Source: Cytophagales bacterium (lineage in GTDB: Bacteria; Bacteroidota; Bacteroidia; Cytophagales; Bernardetiaceae). From it: a DNA stretch of 64,000 bases. Each line of letters opens with the position of its first letter. The first letter of the stretch is position 1. The stretch is from positions 62,001 to 126,000 of the forward strand of contig RDZD01000008.1 of the NCBI GenBank assembly GCA_004293815.1, given 5' to 3'. Positions 27,582 to 35,994 of the stretch are shown in pieces. The notes below the pieces were generated by a model. It saw nothing but the letters and a program-made list of their open reading frames with translations, did no database searches and was not told the origin of the DNA. Both the position numbers and the translations under genes were made by a program.

Positions 27582-29465
27582 TTATAAATACTCGCTTAAC
27601 TCTAGCCAGCGCATGCTTTTCTCATCAATTTCTTCTGAAATTTGCTTGATTTTATCTGAAATATCTTTAATTTTTTGGTAGTCATCCGTTTGTTGAGTGA
27701 GCAGGAGTTCTAAATCCGCTTTGTTTTTCTCGAGTTCGGGTAGCTGCTTGTCTAATGTTTCGTATTCTTTTTGTTCTTTGAACGACAATTTAGCTTTAGT
27801 ACGCTCTTTTTGAGGCTTTTCACTATTTGCCAAAGCCGCTGCTGCTTTTACTGCCGCCGCTTCTTGAGCTGCTGCCTGTTTTTTTTCCAGCAAATAGTCT
27901 TTGTAGTCGGAATAGTTGCCCGGAAAATCTTTGACTACTCCATCGCCATCAAACACAAATAAATGGTCTGTGACTTTGTCCATGAAATAGCGATCATGCG
28001 AAACTACCAACAAACAACCTCCAAAAGACATCAAATATTCTTCCAAAACATTGAGTGTCACAATATCAAGGTCATTGGTAGGCTCGTCGAGAATCAAAAA
28101 GTTGGGGTTTAGCATCAAAATTTTAAGAAGTTGCAAACGCCTTCTTTCGCCACCCGAAAGTTTTTGTACTTCATCATATTGTTTGTTGGGCGGAAAGAGA
28201 AACAGTGTGAGTAGTTGCGAGGCCGTAATAATGCTTCCGCTTTCGGTTTTGATGACCTCCGCTACGTCTTTGACCACATCAATGACTTTCTTTGCTCCCT
28301 CAAAAGTATCATGCTCTTGAGTATAGTAGCCAAAAACTGTATTTTCACCTTTTTCAATGCTGCCGCTATCAGGGCGCGTTTGTCCAGTCAAAATCTTGAG
28401 CAGAGTGGTTTTGCCCACTCCGTTTCTACCCACTATGCCAATACGCTCGCCTCGCCTGAAAATATAGGTGAAGTGGTGTAGGATTTTTTTCTGCTCAAAG
28501 CTTTTGGTGATATTGGCAAGTTCTAAAATCTTTTTGCCTTGCCTAGAGGTTTGTAAATTAATCTGTATAGACTGTGTGTTGCCTTTCTGACTGGCCTTTT
28601 CTTTGATGCCCTCAAAAGCTTCCACACGGTACTTGGCCTTGGTGCCACGCGCTTGTGGTTGTCGCCTAATCCAGTCAAGCTCTTTACGCATGAGGTTTTG
28701 GGCTTTTTCTAGCTCCACCTCCTGCTGTATTCTACGCGAAACTTTCTGCTCCAAAAAATAATCATACTTGCCGTTGTAACGAAAAATCTTACCTTCGTCT
28801 AGCTCCATGATTTGATTCGTGACCTTATCCAAAAAATAGCGGTCGTGGGTAATGAGAATAACCGTGAGGGTGGAAGTAGATAAAAAATCTTCTAACCACT
28901 CTATCACGTCTAAATCCAAATGGTTAGTAGGCTCGTCTAGAATCAATACATCGGGTTGCGCTAGCAGGGCACGTGCGAGCGCAATGCGCTTACGCTGGCC
29001 GCCTGAGAGCGTGTGTGTGCGCAATGTGAGGTCGTGGATACCCAACTTGCTAAGAGTTTCCTTGATCTGCGATTCATAGTTCCAAGCCTGATGTTTTTCC
29101 ATAGCCTCGAGAACTTCTTGCAGCTCGTGCTGAGAGGCATTACCTTGCTCACTAAGTGCTTGGTAACGCTTGATAGTAGTCATCAAGGGGCTGGGATCTT
29201 TAAAAATGCTATCCCAAACGGTTTCTTGGTGTTCAAAATCAGGCTGTTGGTCCAGATAAACCACCTTTGTGCCTTTCCTGACACTGACGCTGCCTGTATC
29301 GGGCTGAATCAAGCCCGCTAAAATCTTCAAAAAAGTAGATTTGCCTGCTCCATTAATGCCTACCAAGCCCACTTTTTCGCCTTGACTCACACCAAAAGAG
29401 ATGTTTTGAAAAAGCCATTTTTCGGAAAAAGCTTTTGATATAAACTCTGCTGATAATACATTCAT
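27582..29465 (-). CDS. ABC-F family ATPase (Uup/EttA-like)
   Basis: A 627-residue cytosolic protein with two ATPase domains and no membrane helices. Walker A motifs are GINGAGKST (about residues 36-44) and GRNGVGKTT (about 344-352). The signatures are LSGGQRKR and LSGGERRR, each followed by an intact LDEPTN Walker B. The linker between the domains and a C-terminal coiled coil (from about residue 540, KAKLSFKEQKEYE) fit the Uup branch. ABC-F proteins act on the ribosome or on DNA; the exact subgroup is not certain. A near-consensus promoter lies 30 bases upstream. Confidence 0.92.
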   Translation of the reverse strand: MNVLSAEFISKAFSEKWLFQNISFGVSQGEKVGLVGINGAGKSTFLKILAGLIQPDTGSVSVRKGTKVVYLDQQPDFEHQETVWDSIFKDPSPLMTTIKRYQALSEQGNASQHELQEVLEAMEKHQAWNYESQIKETLSKLGIHDLTLRTHTLSGGQRKRIALARALLAQPDVLILDEPTNHLDLDVIEWLEDFLSTSTLTVILITHDRYFLDKVTNQIMELDEGKIFRYNGKYDYFLEQKVSRRIQQEVELEKAQNLMRKELDWIRRQPQARGTKAKYRVEAFEGIKEKASQKGNTQSIQINLQTSRQGKKILELANITKSFEQKKILHHFTYIFRRGERIGIVGRNGVGKTTLLKILTGQTRPDSGSIEKGENTVFGYYTQEHDTFEGAKKVIDVVKDVAEVIKTESGSIITASQLLTLFLFPPNKQYDEVQKLSGGERRRLQLLKILMLNPNFLILDEPTNDLDIVTLNVLEEYLMSFGGCLLVVSHDRYFMDKVTDHLFVFDGDGVVKDFPGNYSDYKDYLLEKKQAAAQEAAAVKAAAALANSEKPQKERTKAKLSFKEQKEYETLDKQLPELEKNKADLELLLTQQTDDYQKIKDISDKIKQISEEIDEKSMRWLELSEYL

Positions 29466-29494
29466 GATTTTTGCCCTCTAAAGAAAACCAATCG

Positions 29495-29526
29495 CAAAAA
29501 TACAAGATTAGCGAAGCTTTAGCAAA
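29495..29526 (-). promoter_or_regulatory. Near-consensus promoter for the ABC-F gene
   Basis: On the minus strand: TTTG (29526-29523), a 20-base spacer, then TATTTTTG (29502-29495). Spacing is one base longer than consensus. Transcription would start close to the ATG at 29465, giving a short leader. Confidence 0.5.
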
Positions 29527-29561
29527 CTTACATGACTCTTTCCTTGAATTCATGTATAAAG

Positions 29562-29678
29562 TTATACATCGTCTTTCTGTTTTTTCATGGCTTTGAGAAT
29601 CCGCACGAAGAAAAACACTGTGCAGACCGTCGTTAGTCCTTGTACAGAAAACATTAGAATGGTTGCTTCAAGAGTCAT
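29562..29678 (-). CDS. 38-residue single-pass membrane microprotein
   Basis: A 38-residue open frame with an ATG start at 29678 and a TAA at 29562, 17 bases downstream of the large membrane protein gene. The N-terminal ~26 residues (from MTLEATILMF to FFFVRIL) form one hydrophobic helix, and the tail is Lys-rich (AMKKQKDDV). This topology resembles small accessory subunits of transporters, such as the MetS type next to NSS-family transporters, but no such transporter is adjacent. Close spacing to the upstream gene suggests a shared transcript. No family assignment is made. Confidence 0.5.
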   Translation of the reverse strand: MTLEATILMFSVQGLTTVCTVFFFVRILKAMKKQKDDV

Positions 29679-29695
29679 TTTTTTATAAAAGCAGA

Positions 29696-32560
29696 TTAAT
29701 AATCAAAACTTAATACCTGGCATTCGTTCTGATGGCTTTTGTAAACCAAAAACTTTTTTTGAGACTCCGAATAAAGCAAGGCTATTTTTTGGGCTGAGGA
29801 CACCGGTTTATGATTGACAAGTTCGCCGCTTATGTAATAAATGTAGGTGTTTTTTTCTATTTTATCAAACACCGTGATGATTTCAAGACTGCCACCCAAA
29901 TTGTAGTAACACACATCTTTTTCTGAGGCTGTGTTGAAGTTTTTTGTAAAAAGTTCTTTGCCGTCTGGCCTCAAAAAAGTCAAATCTTTATCTTCTTGAC
30001 GCGATACAATCCATGATTTGTTAGCTACAGCATCAGAGCAGAGCGTGAATATGGACTTAGATGATTTGGACTCCAGTGTACTCAAGTTGGTAATTTTGCC
30101 ATCTAAATTGAAGTCAATCAAATCACCTTTGGAGTTGAGTACGGTCAGCCTAGAATTGCCAAAACTGCTATTGATGGTTGCAAAAAATGTACCGCCCAAA
30201 TCGCTTTCATTGAAGGCTAAAGGGAACTTGGGGTACTGAACCGCATCGCGTTTAAGCACACTCACGATGCCATTTTTTTGAATTGCCAGCATACAGTCGC
30301 GTCCTGCCACGCGCAGATGCGTAAGAGGCGCAATGAGTCCGCCCGAAAGGCTTTTGGGCTGCCAGCCGTCAAGCGGTCGCCCTTCTTTATCAAACAGATA
30401 CACATTGCCTTCGCGTGTAGCTGCTGCAATGCGATAGTTCTTGCTGTTATCGTAGTCGAGCACTGAAATATACTCAATTTTTTGACCAGCAGGCAAGACT
30501 ACAGGAAACTCGCCCACCACACGCCCCAGTCTGTCCATAAGGTAAATGTGGCGACTGGTTGCAATCAAAAATTGCAGTTTGCCATTGTTATAATAGTCTA
30601 TTTGCATCACTTTGCCACAAATCGCATCACCTAAATTGCGTGTCCAGAGGATTTTTCCATCATTGCCCACCAGATGGACATTAAAAGCAGCGTCTTGAAC
30701 AATTACTTCTGGCTTTCGGTCAGTATGATTGCGAACGATATAGGGCTGTGAAATAAGCTGACTCTGAAACTTGGTTTTGGTTTCCAGATTGAAGTTGGTG
30801 GCTTGGACGGTTTGAGTCGTGTCGTTTGGGTTGACAGCTTCTGCACGGCTAGATTTTTCGTGCCTAATGGTGATGTTGGTTTCCATTCTGTTGGGGTCAG
30901 AAAGGAACTGACAGCCCAAAAATTCAAATTTCAACAATTCAAATTTATACTGCTCAAAGGGGGCTTGCCAAGTACTATTAAGATATGGACTAAACAAGTG
31001 CCATGCACGTGGTACGTGTACGATGAAATTGAGGTTTGATTTTTTGCCAATTTGATCCAAAAATTGGCGATGAGAAATAAGTTTATCCCAAACCTCTTCC
31101 TGTTTGATGGCTTCTATGAGCTGACGAAGAGGCAATTCTCTTGTCCCCATCACCAAATACTCATCGTTAAGGAATGTATAAAACGTTTGGGGCGAGGTGC
31201 CAAACATTTCGCCAAAAAGAATTGCCGAAAAATCGGGAATACTGACTCTGGTAAAGGTATAACGCCCATACTTTTGGCTAATCTTAGCGGTGTTGCCGCT
31301 TACCGAGGCGGTATTTTCAGCCAAAATATTCAGCATTTTTTCAGCTTTTGAGCGGCTTTTAAGCCTTACAAAAGTCAGTTTATCGGCAATTGCCTGCCCC
31401 TGTTCGGGTTCTAAATAGGCTACCGCCACCTCCGATTGAATGCACTTAAAAAACTTATCAGGCGAAAAGCTATGCTCTGAGGCCAAATTTTCTAGCTTGG
31501 CATATTTGGCTGGCTCGTTTTGTTTCCATTCTTTATTGCGTTTTTCAAAAAAGCCTTCTGGATCGCTTAGCCCTAGTCGGTAAAAAACAGCAGTTTGCTT
31601 AGGGACAATTCTGAGTATTTCAGCAATAGAGGTAGGTTCTTGTTTAAGAAAAAGCTTCAAAAAGTCGTTCTTACCAGCTTCTTCGGGGTTTGTGAAAAAA
31701 GAATATCCGTTGAGCAATAGGTTGTTGTCTGCCACCATTGCATCTAAAGAAAATGAGCCAGTGAGTGCTGAAAGTGCTTCTAAAATAGGTCTGGCACTGT
31801 CTTCGGTAAAAATGGCCAAAAAATCAGAAAACTTTTTGAAGTTGATATACAAATTAGCGTCATCTTCAGATACTTGCGCTAGTTTGAAAAGCTCTTTGTT
31901 AATGTCTAAAAATGAACTAGGCTCGTCGTCAATCATCTTTCGTATGGCATCTTCCACCAACAAGGGCGTGTAGCTACAGATAAGATAGTCTTGATGAATA
32001 CAGTAAACAAACTCTAAATCAAATGTTTGACTATCGTATATCTCATAAATAGGAATTTCATTGTAGTTTCGAGAGCGTATTTTGAGCTGATAATCGTTAC
32101 ATACTTTGGCAAAAATATTTTGCATAAACACCTGCTCGGTAGGCTGAAGCGGCGTAAAGAACAAATAATCAAAGTCGGTGCGGGCGGTAATGAGCACAGC
32201 TGCATACACATTACGCCCCCTTAAAAACTCTGGAATACTTAGGCTGTCTGTGCGCAATCGTTTAAGCGCGGCGGCTTTGTGGTGTGCGCTGTCAAAGTAG
32301 GCCATTTGCCTGAGACTTCGCCAGATGCTTGCATTTTTGAGTTTCTCAAAGGTGTCTATCAGTTTGGGGCTTTCTATGACCATAACTGCATCATCAGGTA
32401 TGAGCTTCCAAACACCGCTCAGTTCTTCTTTTTTGGTTGAAAACAACCCCAAAGCAAGCAACGAGGACAGTAAAGCTACTACAAAAAACACCATAGCCAC
32501 GCGCTGAGTGGGGGTTTTGGACAGCCAGAAGCTTTTTATTTTTTGAAGTGTGCTACTCAT
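29696..32560 (-). CDS. Large membrane-anchored protein with C-terminal beta-propeller-like repeats
   Basis: A 954-residue protein. The frame opens earlier, but the ATG at 32560 avoids overlap with the upstream gene and places one transmembrane helix at about residues 20-42. A ~550-residue region then resembles DUF3352-type extracytoplasmic proteins (PDDAVMVIESPKL, then MLFDT-like and substrate-neutral segments). From about residue 600 there are repeated short strands such as NDGKILWTRNLGD, DRLGRVVGEFPV, DKEGRPLDGWQP and GKEL, typical of PQQ/WD-like propeller blades. No catalytic motif was found. It follows the SpoIIAA-like gene by 35 bases and is followed by the microprotein. Confidence 0.65.
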   Translation of the reverse strand: MSSTLQKIKSFWLSKTPTQRVAMVFFVVALLSSLLALGLFSTKKEELSGVWKLIPDDAVMVIESPKLIDTFEKLKNASIWRSLRQMAYFDSAHHKAAALKRLRTDSLSIPEFLRGRNVYAAVLITARTDFDYLFFTPLQPTEQVFMQNIFAKVCNDYQLKIRSRNYNEIPIYEIYDSQTFDLEFVYCIHQDYLICSYTPLLVEDAIRKMIDDEPSSFLDINKELFKLAQVSEDDANLYINFKKFSDFLAIFTEDSARPILEALSALTGSFSLDAMVADNNLLLNGYSFFTNPEEAGKNDFLKLFLKQEPTSIAEILRIVPKQTAVFYRLGLSDPEGFFEKRNKEWKQNEPAKYAKLENLASEHSFSPDKFFKCIQSEVAVAYLEPEQGQAIADKLTFVRLKSRSKAEKMLNILAENTASVSGNTAKISQKYGRYTFTRVSIPDFSAILFGEMFGTSPQTFYTFLNDEYLVMGTRELPLRQLIEAIKQEEVWDKLISHRQFLDQIGKKSNLNFIVHVPRAWHLFSPYLNSTWQAPFEQYKFELLKFEFLGCQFLSDPNRMETNITIRHEKSSRAEAVNPNDTTQTVQATNFNLETKTKFQSQLISQPYIVRNHTDRKPEVIVQDAAFNVHLVGNDGKILWTRNLGDAICGKVMQIDYYNNGKLQFLIATSRHIYLMDRLGRVVGEFPVVLPAGQKIEYISVLDYDNSKNYRIAAATREGNVYLFDKEGRPLDGWQPKSLSGGLIAPLTHLRVAGRDCMLAIQKNGIVSVLKRDAVQYPKFPLAFNESDLGGTFFATINSSFGNSRLTVLNSKGDLIDFNLDGKITNLSTLESKSSKSIFTLCSDAVANKSWIVSRQEDKDLTFLRPDGKELFTKNFNTASEKDVCYYNLGGSLEIITVFDKIEKNTYIYYISGELVNHKPVSSAQKIALLYSESQKKFLVYKSHQNECQVLSFDY

Positions 32561-32595
32561 CAGATTTAGACTTGTACTTGGCGAATATATAAAAT

Positions 32596-32982
32596 TTACT
32601 TTTTGGTTTTGAGCCACTTGATGGCTTCAGCTTCAGAAGTGAAGTAGCCATAATGGACTGTACCCACCTTGGTGAGTCTCAGAGAGGGGTTTATACTGCG
32701 ATAAAAAGCTTCAGATACCACCAATGCTGATTGTTTGAGACCATTCTCAAGCAGATTTGGAAACCACGTGTCTATCACCCAGTCATTTTTGATAAAGTTA
32801 GGCTCTTCAGAGATACTTTGCTTGACGCAAACGGCCTGAGCATCATTGCTCAAAAACAGCTCTAGGGCTTTGGCTGCACCAATGCGAATCTGTTCAGGTG
32901 TAGAGTAGCTCAGTACGTCCATTACAACGCATTTTATATCAGCATTATACTGAACATTAATGGTTTCTTTTTGAATCTTCAT
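32596..32982 (-). CDS. SpoIIAA/STAS-like small protein
   Basis: A 128-residue cytosolic protein with no signal or membrane helix. The beta-alpha pattern (NVQYNADIKCVVMDVL, then a helix, then AVCVKQ, WVIDTWFPN, SALVVSEAFY and EAIKWLKTK) resembles the SpoIIAA-like/STAS fold proteins frequent in Cytophagales. These are believed to be small regulatory or anchoring domains. It is the first gene of a likely three-gene unit with the large membrane protein and the microprotein. An exact consensus promoter lies 39 bases upstream. Confidence 0.6.
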   Translation of the reverse strand: MKIQKETINVQYNADIKCVVMDVLSYSTPEQIRIGAAKALELFLSNDAQAVCVKQSISEEPNFIKNDWVIDTWFPNLLENGLKQSALVVSEAFYRSINPSLRLTKVGTVHYGYFTSEAEAIKWLKTKK

Positions 32983-33020
32983 AGTTTTGAATGTGTTTTG
33001 GATAAGGTCTTATTGTTATG

Positions 33021-33051
33021 CAAAAATAATTCGTTTCTTGGGAAAACCAAA
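33021..33051 (-). promoter_or_regulatory. Exact Bacteroidota promoter for the SpoIIAA-like gene
   Basis: On the minus strand: TTTG (33051-33048), 19 bases, then TATTTTTG (33028-33021), an exact match to TTTG-N19-TANNTTTG. Transcription should start near 33014, about 30 bases before the ATG. Confidence 0.75.
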
Positions 33052-33092
33052 GGATATACTGCCCTACATTGAGTCTTTGAAAGGCTCAACAG

Positions 33093-33815
33093 TTATTTTT
33101 TTGAAAAAATATTGTACTTAAGAATGCAGTAAATGGCACGAACTCCATCTTTCCAGTTTATTTTTTTACCTTCGGCATAAGTACGGCCATAGTAAGAAAT
33201 ACCTACTTCATAAATGCGAACATCTGGCACACGGGATATTTTAGCTGTAACCTCTGGTTCGAATCCAAAACGGGTTTCTTTAAGCTTAATACCTTTGAGC
33301 ATGTGAGCACGGAAAAGCTTGTAGCAAGTTTCCATGTCAGTTAAGTTCAGGTTTGTAAACATATTGGATATAAAAGTCAGAAACTGATTGCCTATAGAGT
33401 GCCAAAAAAACAGGATGCGGTGTGGACGGCCTCCCATAAACCGTGAGCCATAGACCACATCTGCAAAACCATCTAAGATAGGTTGCAATAGAATATTGTA
33501 CTCTTTAGGATCATATTCTAAGTCAGCGTCTTGGATGATAATCAAGTCGCCAGTTGCGCAGGCTATGCCCGTGTGTAAAGCTGCCCCTTTGCCTTTATTG
33601 ACCTCATGTTTGAAGTATTGAAGCGGAAAGTCTGGATTCTGACTTTGGTAATGTTGAATAGCCTCTTCAGTATTATCTTTAGAGCAGTCGTTCACTATAA
33701 TAACCTCTTTTTCAATTTGTTGGTTGAGTTGTACCGCCTTTATCTTGTTTAAGATGAGGTGAATGGTTTTTCCTTCGTTGTAGGCAGGTATAACAATAGA
33801 AAGTTTGTGAATCAT
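33093..33815 (-). CDS. Family 2 glycosyltransferase (dolichol-phosphate mannosyltransferase-like)
   Basis: A 240-residue GT-A enzyme of GT2. The N-terminal [21 protein letters not shown], and the DXD-type [11 protein letters not shown] are all visible, with [10 protein letters not shown] later. This is the DPM1/GtrB-like pattern of enzymes that move a sugar from a nucleotide donor to a polyprenyl phosphate. There are no obvious membrane helices at the C-terminus, so it would act at the inner face of the membrane. It follows the NeuD-like acyltransferase by 51 bases. Confidence 0.9.
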   Translation of the reverse strand: MIHKLSIVIPAYNEGKTIHLILNKIKAVQLNQQIEKEVIIVNDCSKDNTEEAIQHYQSQNPDFPLQYFKHEVNKGKGAALHTGIACATGDLIIIQDADLEYDPKEYNILLQPILDGFADVVYGSRFMGGRPHRILFFWHSIGNQFLTFISNMFTNLNLTDMETCYKLFRAHMLKGIKLKETRFGFEPEVTAKISRVPDVRIYEVGISYYGRTYAEGKKINWKDGVRAIYCILKYNIFSKK

Positions 33816-33866
33816 AAAAACAAGGGAGTAGATGTGAGAACGAATAAACGGCTCAAAAAGCTGAAA

Positions 33867-34505
33867 TCAAGATTTGAGCGACGCAGCTGGATTGCCAAAA
33901 ACAGTCTGGTTGGCTGCAACATCTTGAACTACCACAGAACCAGCCCCCACACGGGCATTTTTGCCTACCTTCACTCCCGCCACCAGCACCGCACCAGCAC
34001 CTATGAATGCACCCTCGCCTATCAATACGCCTGCACCTAGATTAGCACCTGTGCCCACTTGTGCATAATGTCCTATGTGGGTATCTGCTTCTAGGATAGC
34101 TCCAGAACCAATGATGCAAAAGTTACCCACTTGAACATTCACACCAATCACAACCCTAGAACCAATCATATTGCCTATTCCGCAATGCCAAATAGAAGGT
34201 AAAAACACGCTGGCATGGATGGCATTAGCTAAACTGCCTTTGGTAAGGGTCATGATTTGCTCGGCCTGAGCTTTTTTGAATATATTGTTATCGGAAGCCA
34301 CAAAGGCATCACATTTTTTACCTATTTGCTTGAGTATTTTTTGGGAGTCGGTGCTACCCAAAACAGGTGTGCCCAAAACGTCTTGTTCTTGTAGGCTGGT
34401 GTCGTCATCAAGAAAGCCATAAACCAGAATATTCTGACTTTGAAAGATGTCTAGCGCGACTTTGCCAAGGATACCTGCCCCAAAGATAATGATAGGATTT
34501 GCCAT
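33867..34505 (-). CDS. Sugar O-acyltransferase, NeuD family
   Basis: A 212-residue protein. The frame opens to 34571, but the ATG at 34505 gives the conserved NeuD start MANPIIIFGAGILGK, a Rossmann-like N-domain. From about residue 100 the protein is a left-handed beta-helix of hexapeptide repeats (IGNMIG, IGVNVQ, VGNFCI, IGSGAI and so on), the acetyl-CoA-dependent transferase domain. The C-terminus VFGNPA is typical. It should O- or N-acetylate a nucleotide sugar. Together with the GT2 gene it points to surface glycan synthesis. Confidence 0.9.
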   Translation of the reverse strand: MANPIIIFGAGILGKVALDIFQSQNILVYGFLDDDTSLQEQDVLGTPVLGSTDSQKILKQIGKKCDAFVASDNNIFKKAQAEQIMTLTKGSLANAIHASVFLPSIWHCGIGNMIGSRVVIGVNVQVGNFCIIGSGAILEADTHIGHYAQVGTGANLGAGVLIGEGAFIGAGAVLVAGVKVGKNARVGAGSVVVQDVAANQTVFGNPAASLKS

Positions 34506-34725
34506 AAAAAACTTATAAAACTGAGCTACGGAGTGACATTTATGTTGTCCTCTCACGGGTTTTAGTGGCAAATTTAACTTAAAAATTATGATTAGAAAAA
34601 ATCTTATAACAAAATCAGGTTAGTGGCCTTTAAAATATTTTCAACTTCTAGTGCTAAGGCTTATGGTAGTATGACTTTTTGAATGCTCTGTGTTTAGTTC
34701 TTTGTAAGCAACAGCCAAACTCTGT

Positions 34726-34953
34726 TCAAACTAAAAGGCCAATAGGCTCAAATTTATCAAAAACCGTATCGAGATGTGGCGCATGTTTCATCTCTTCGGT
34801 TAGATCTTGTCCAGCCCAGTGCTCGTAATGTTGGCCATTTTGCCAAAGTCTTGAACCATTGAGTTCGTATATAAAACCTTTGTAAGCCACCCAGATTTCG
34901 GGGCGATCCTGACCATTTCGCAGAGAGAGTTCTCTTTGGGTATAAGTTTTCAT
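34726..34953 (-). CDS. Cytochrome b5-like heme/steroid-binding domain protein
   Basis: A 75-residue protein consisting of one cytochrome b5-type domain: YTQRELSLRNGQDRPEIWVAY opening, VYELNGS-type strand, then W-NGQHYEHWAGQDLTEEM, then APH and a closing FEPIGLLV. The heme-ligand histidines are likely in GQHYEHWAGQ and APH, although the classical HPGG is modified. The ATG overlaps the exosortase stop by 4 bases (ATGA), which implies translational coupling. The function of such free-standing domains is not established. Confidence 0.75.
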   Translation of the reverse strand: MKTYTQRELSLRNGQDRPEIWVAYKGFIYELNGSRLWQNGQHYEHWAGQDLTEEMKHAPHLDTVFDKFEPIGLLV

Positions 34954-35510
34954 GTCTTTAAAGCTAAATTTTTAGCATTTCTACACATCAAATAATCCAA
35001 AGCAATATAGTAGGCCACTAAGACGCACAAATAAACCCAAGCTCCCACAAACTGGTGCAAAACCTCACCCGAAAAAAAATGGTTTTTGAAAATAGCATGA
35101 GCAAACATGGCACACTGTATCCGAGAGGCATTAGCTAAAATGGTGAGCAAATAGGACAAAGGCAAAGCTCCTAAAACAAGCCCAAGCATAGACCCAAAAG
35201 TTAAACCAGGCTTTTTGATAAACACCAAACAGCTCACCACAAAGGAACAAAGCCAAAAATTATAGCCAGAGCAGGAACGCTCTATGAAAATATGCAACTT
35301 GACAAAATGGTAGCCCATTTCAGGAGAATAAACAAAGCTGGTATTGGTGAGTATTGCCACCAAACAAGCCGTTGGTTTAAGCAAAAAATCAAGACTAGGT
35401 GTACTGGTGTAGGTGTATAAAAAACGCAAGCATAAAGTGATCAAAGCTACTGACAAATAGAGCCAAGTTTGAGGCAGTAAGCCCAAAAATTTGGTTTGAA
35501 CAGCAGACAT
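34950..35510 (-). CDS. xrtK: Exosortase (XrtK type)
   Basis: A 186-residue polytopic membrane protein. The ATG at 35510 is used; a longer frame to 35528 would overlap the upstream gene. The exosortase catalytic set is intact: Cys80 in ERSCSGYNFW, Arg130 in LANASRI and His152 in VLHQFVG, each in a membrane-proximal position. Exosortases cut C-terminal sorting signals and move proteins or glycans across the envelope. The small size and the CSGYNFW motif fit the XrtK branch known from Bacteroidota. No clear PEP-CTERM-like substrate was found in this window. It is coupled to the cytochrome b5-like gene and follows DUF423. Confidence 0.8.
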   Translation of the reverse strand: MSAVQTKFLGLLPQTWLYLSVALITLCLRFLYTYTSTPSLDFLLKPTACLVAILTNTSFVYSPEMGYHFVKLHIFIERSCSGYNFWLCSFVVSCLVFIKKPGLTFGSMLGLVLGALPLSYLLTILANASRIQCAMFAHAIFKNHFFSGEVLHQFVGAWVYLCVLVAYYIALDYLMCRNAKNLALKT

Positions 35511-35511
35511 T

Positions 35512-35901
35512 TTATTGGTTTTTCTCAAAGTTGCGCCACACAGTCCAGAATGCGAGTAACCAACCTACAATAAAGCCCAAACCGCCAATAGGTGCAACCG
35601 CTCCCAGCCATTTGATTCCACTCACACTTAAAATTAACAAAGAGCCACAAAAAAAGAAAATACCTACCAGAATACTCACACCCGCCCACGCGAGCAAGGG
35701 TGCGTCTTGCTTGTACCGCCACGCGCTAAGCCCCAAAAGCCCTAGTGCGTGATAAAACCAGTAGTTCATGCCAGTTTGAAAAGTGTCTAGTGTTTGATTT
35801 TCTAACAAGACTGGCTTTAGAGCATGTGCGCCAAAAGCCCCCACTATTACACCCAAAGCCAACAAGGCCAAGCCACAAAGACACATTGTTTTAACAGACA
35901 T
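35512..35901 (-). CDS. DUF423 membrane protein
   Basis: A 129-residue protein with four predicted membrane helices. The VGAFGAHALK motif near residue 20 and the FQTGMNYWFYHALGLL stretch define DUF423 (YgdD family). The function is unknown. It lies directly upstream of the exosortase gene, with one base between stop and start, so the two are probably translated from one transcript. A lone -7 box TACCTTTG (35938-35931) precedes it. Confidence 0.85.
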   Translation of the reverse strand: MSVKTMCLCGLALLALGVIVGAFGAHALKPVLLENQTLDTFQTGMNYWFYHALGLLGLSAWRYKQDAPLLAWAGVSILVGIFFFCGSLLILSVSGIKWLGAVAPIGGLGFIVGWLLAFWTVWRNFEKNQ

Positions 35902-35994
35902 TTTTTTAGCGTTTTAAACTCACCTTAGCGCAAAGGTAGCGGTTTTGATGAGGATTTTAGTTTATTTCAAGCAAATTGTTTTGGCAAGAAAAAT

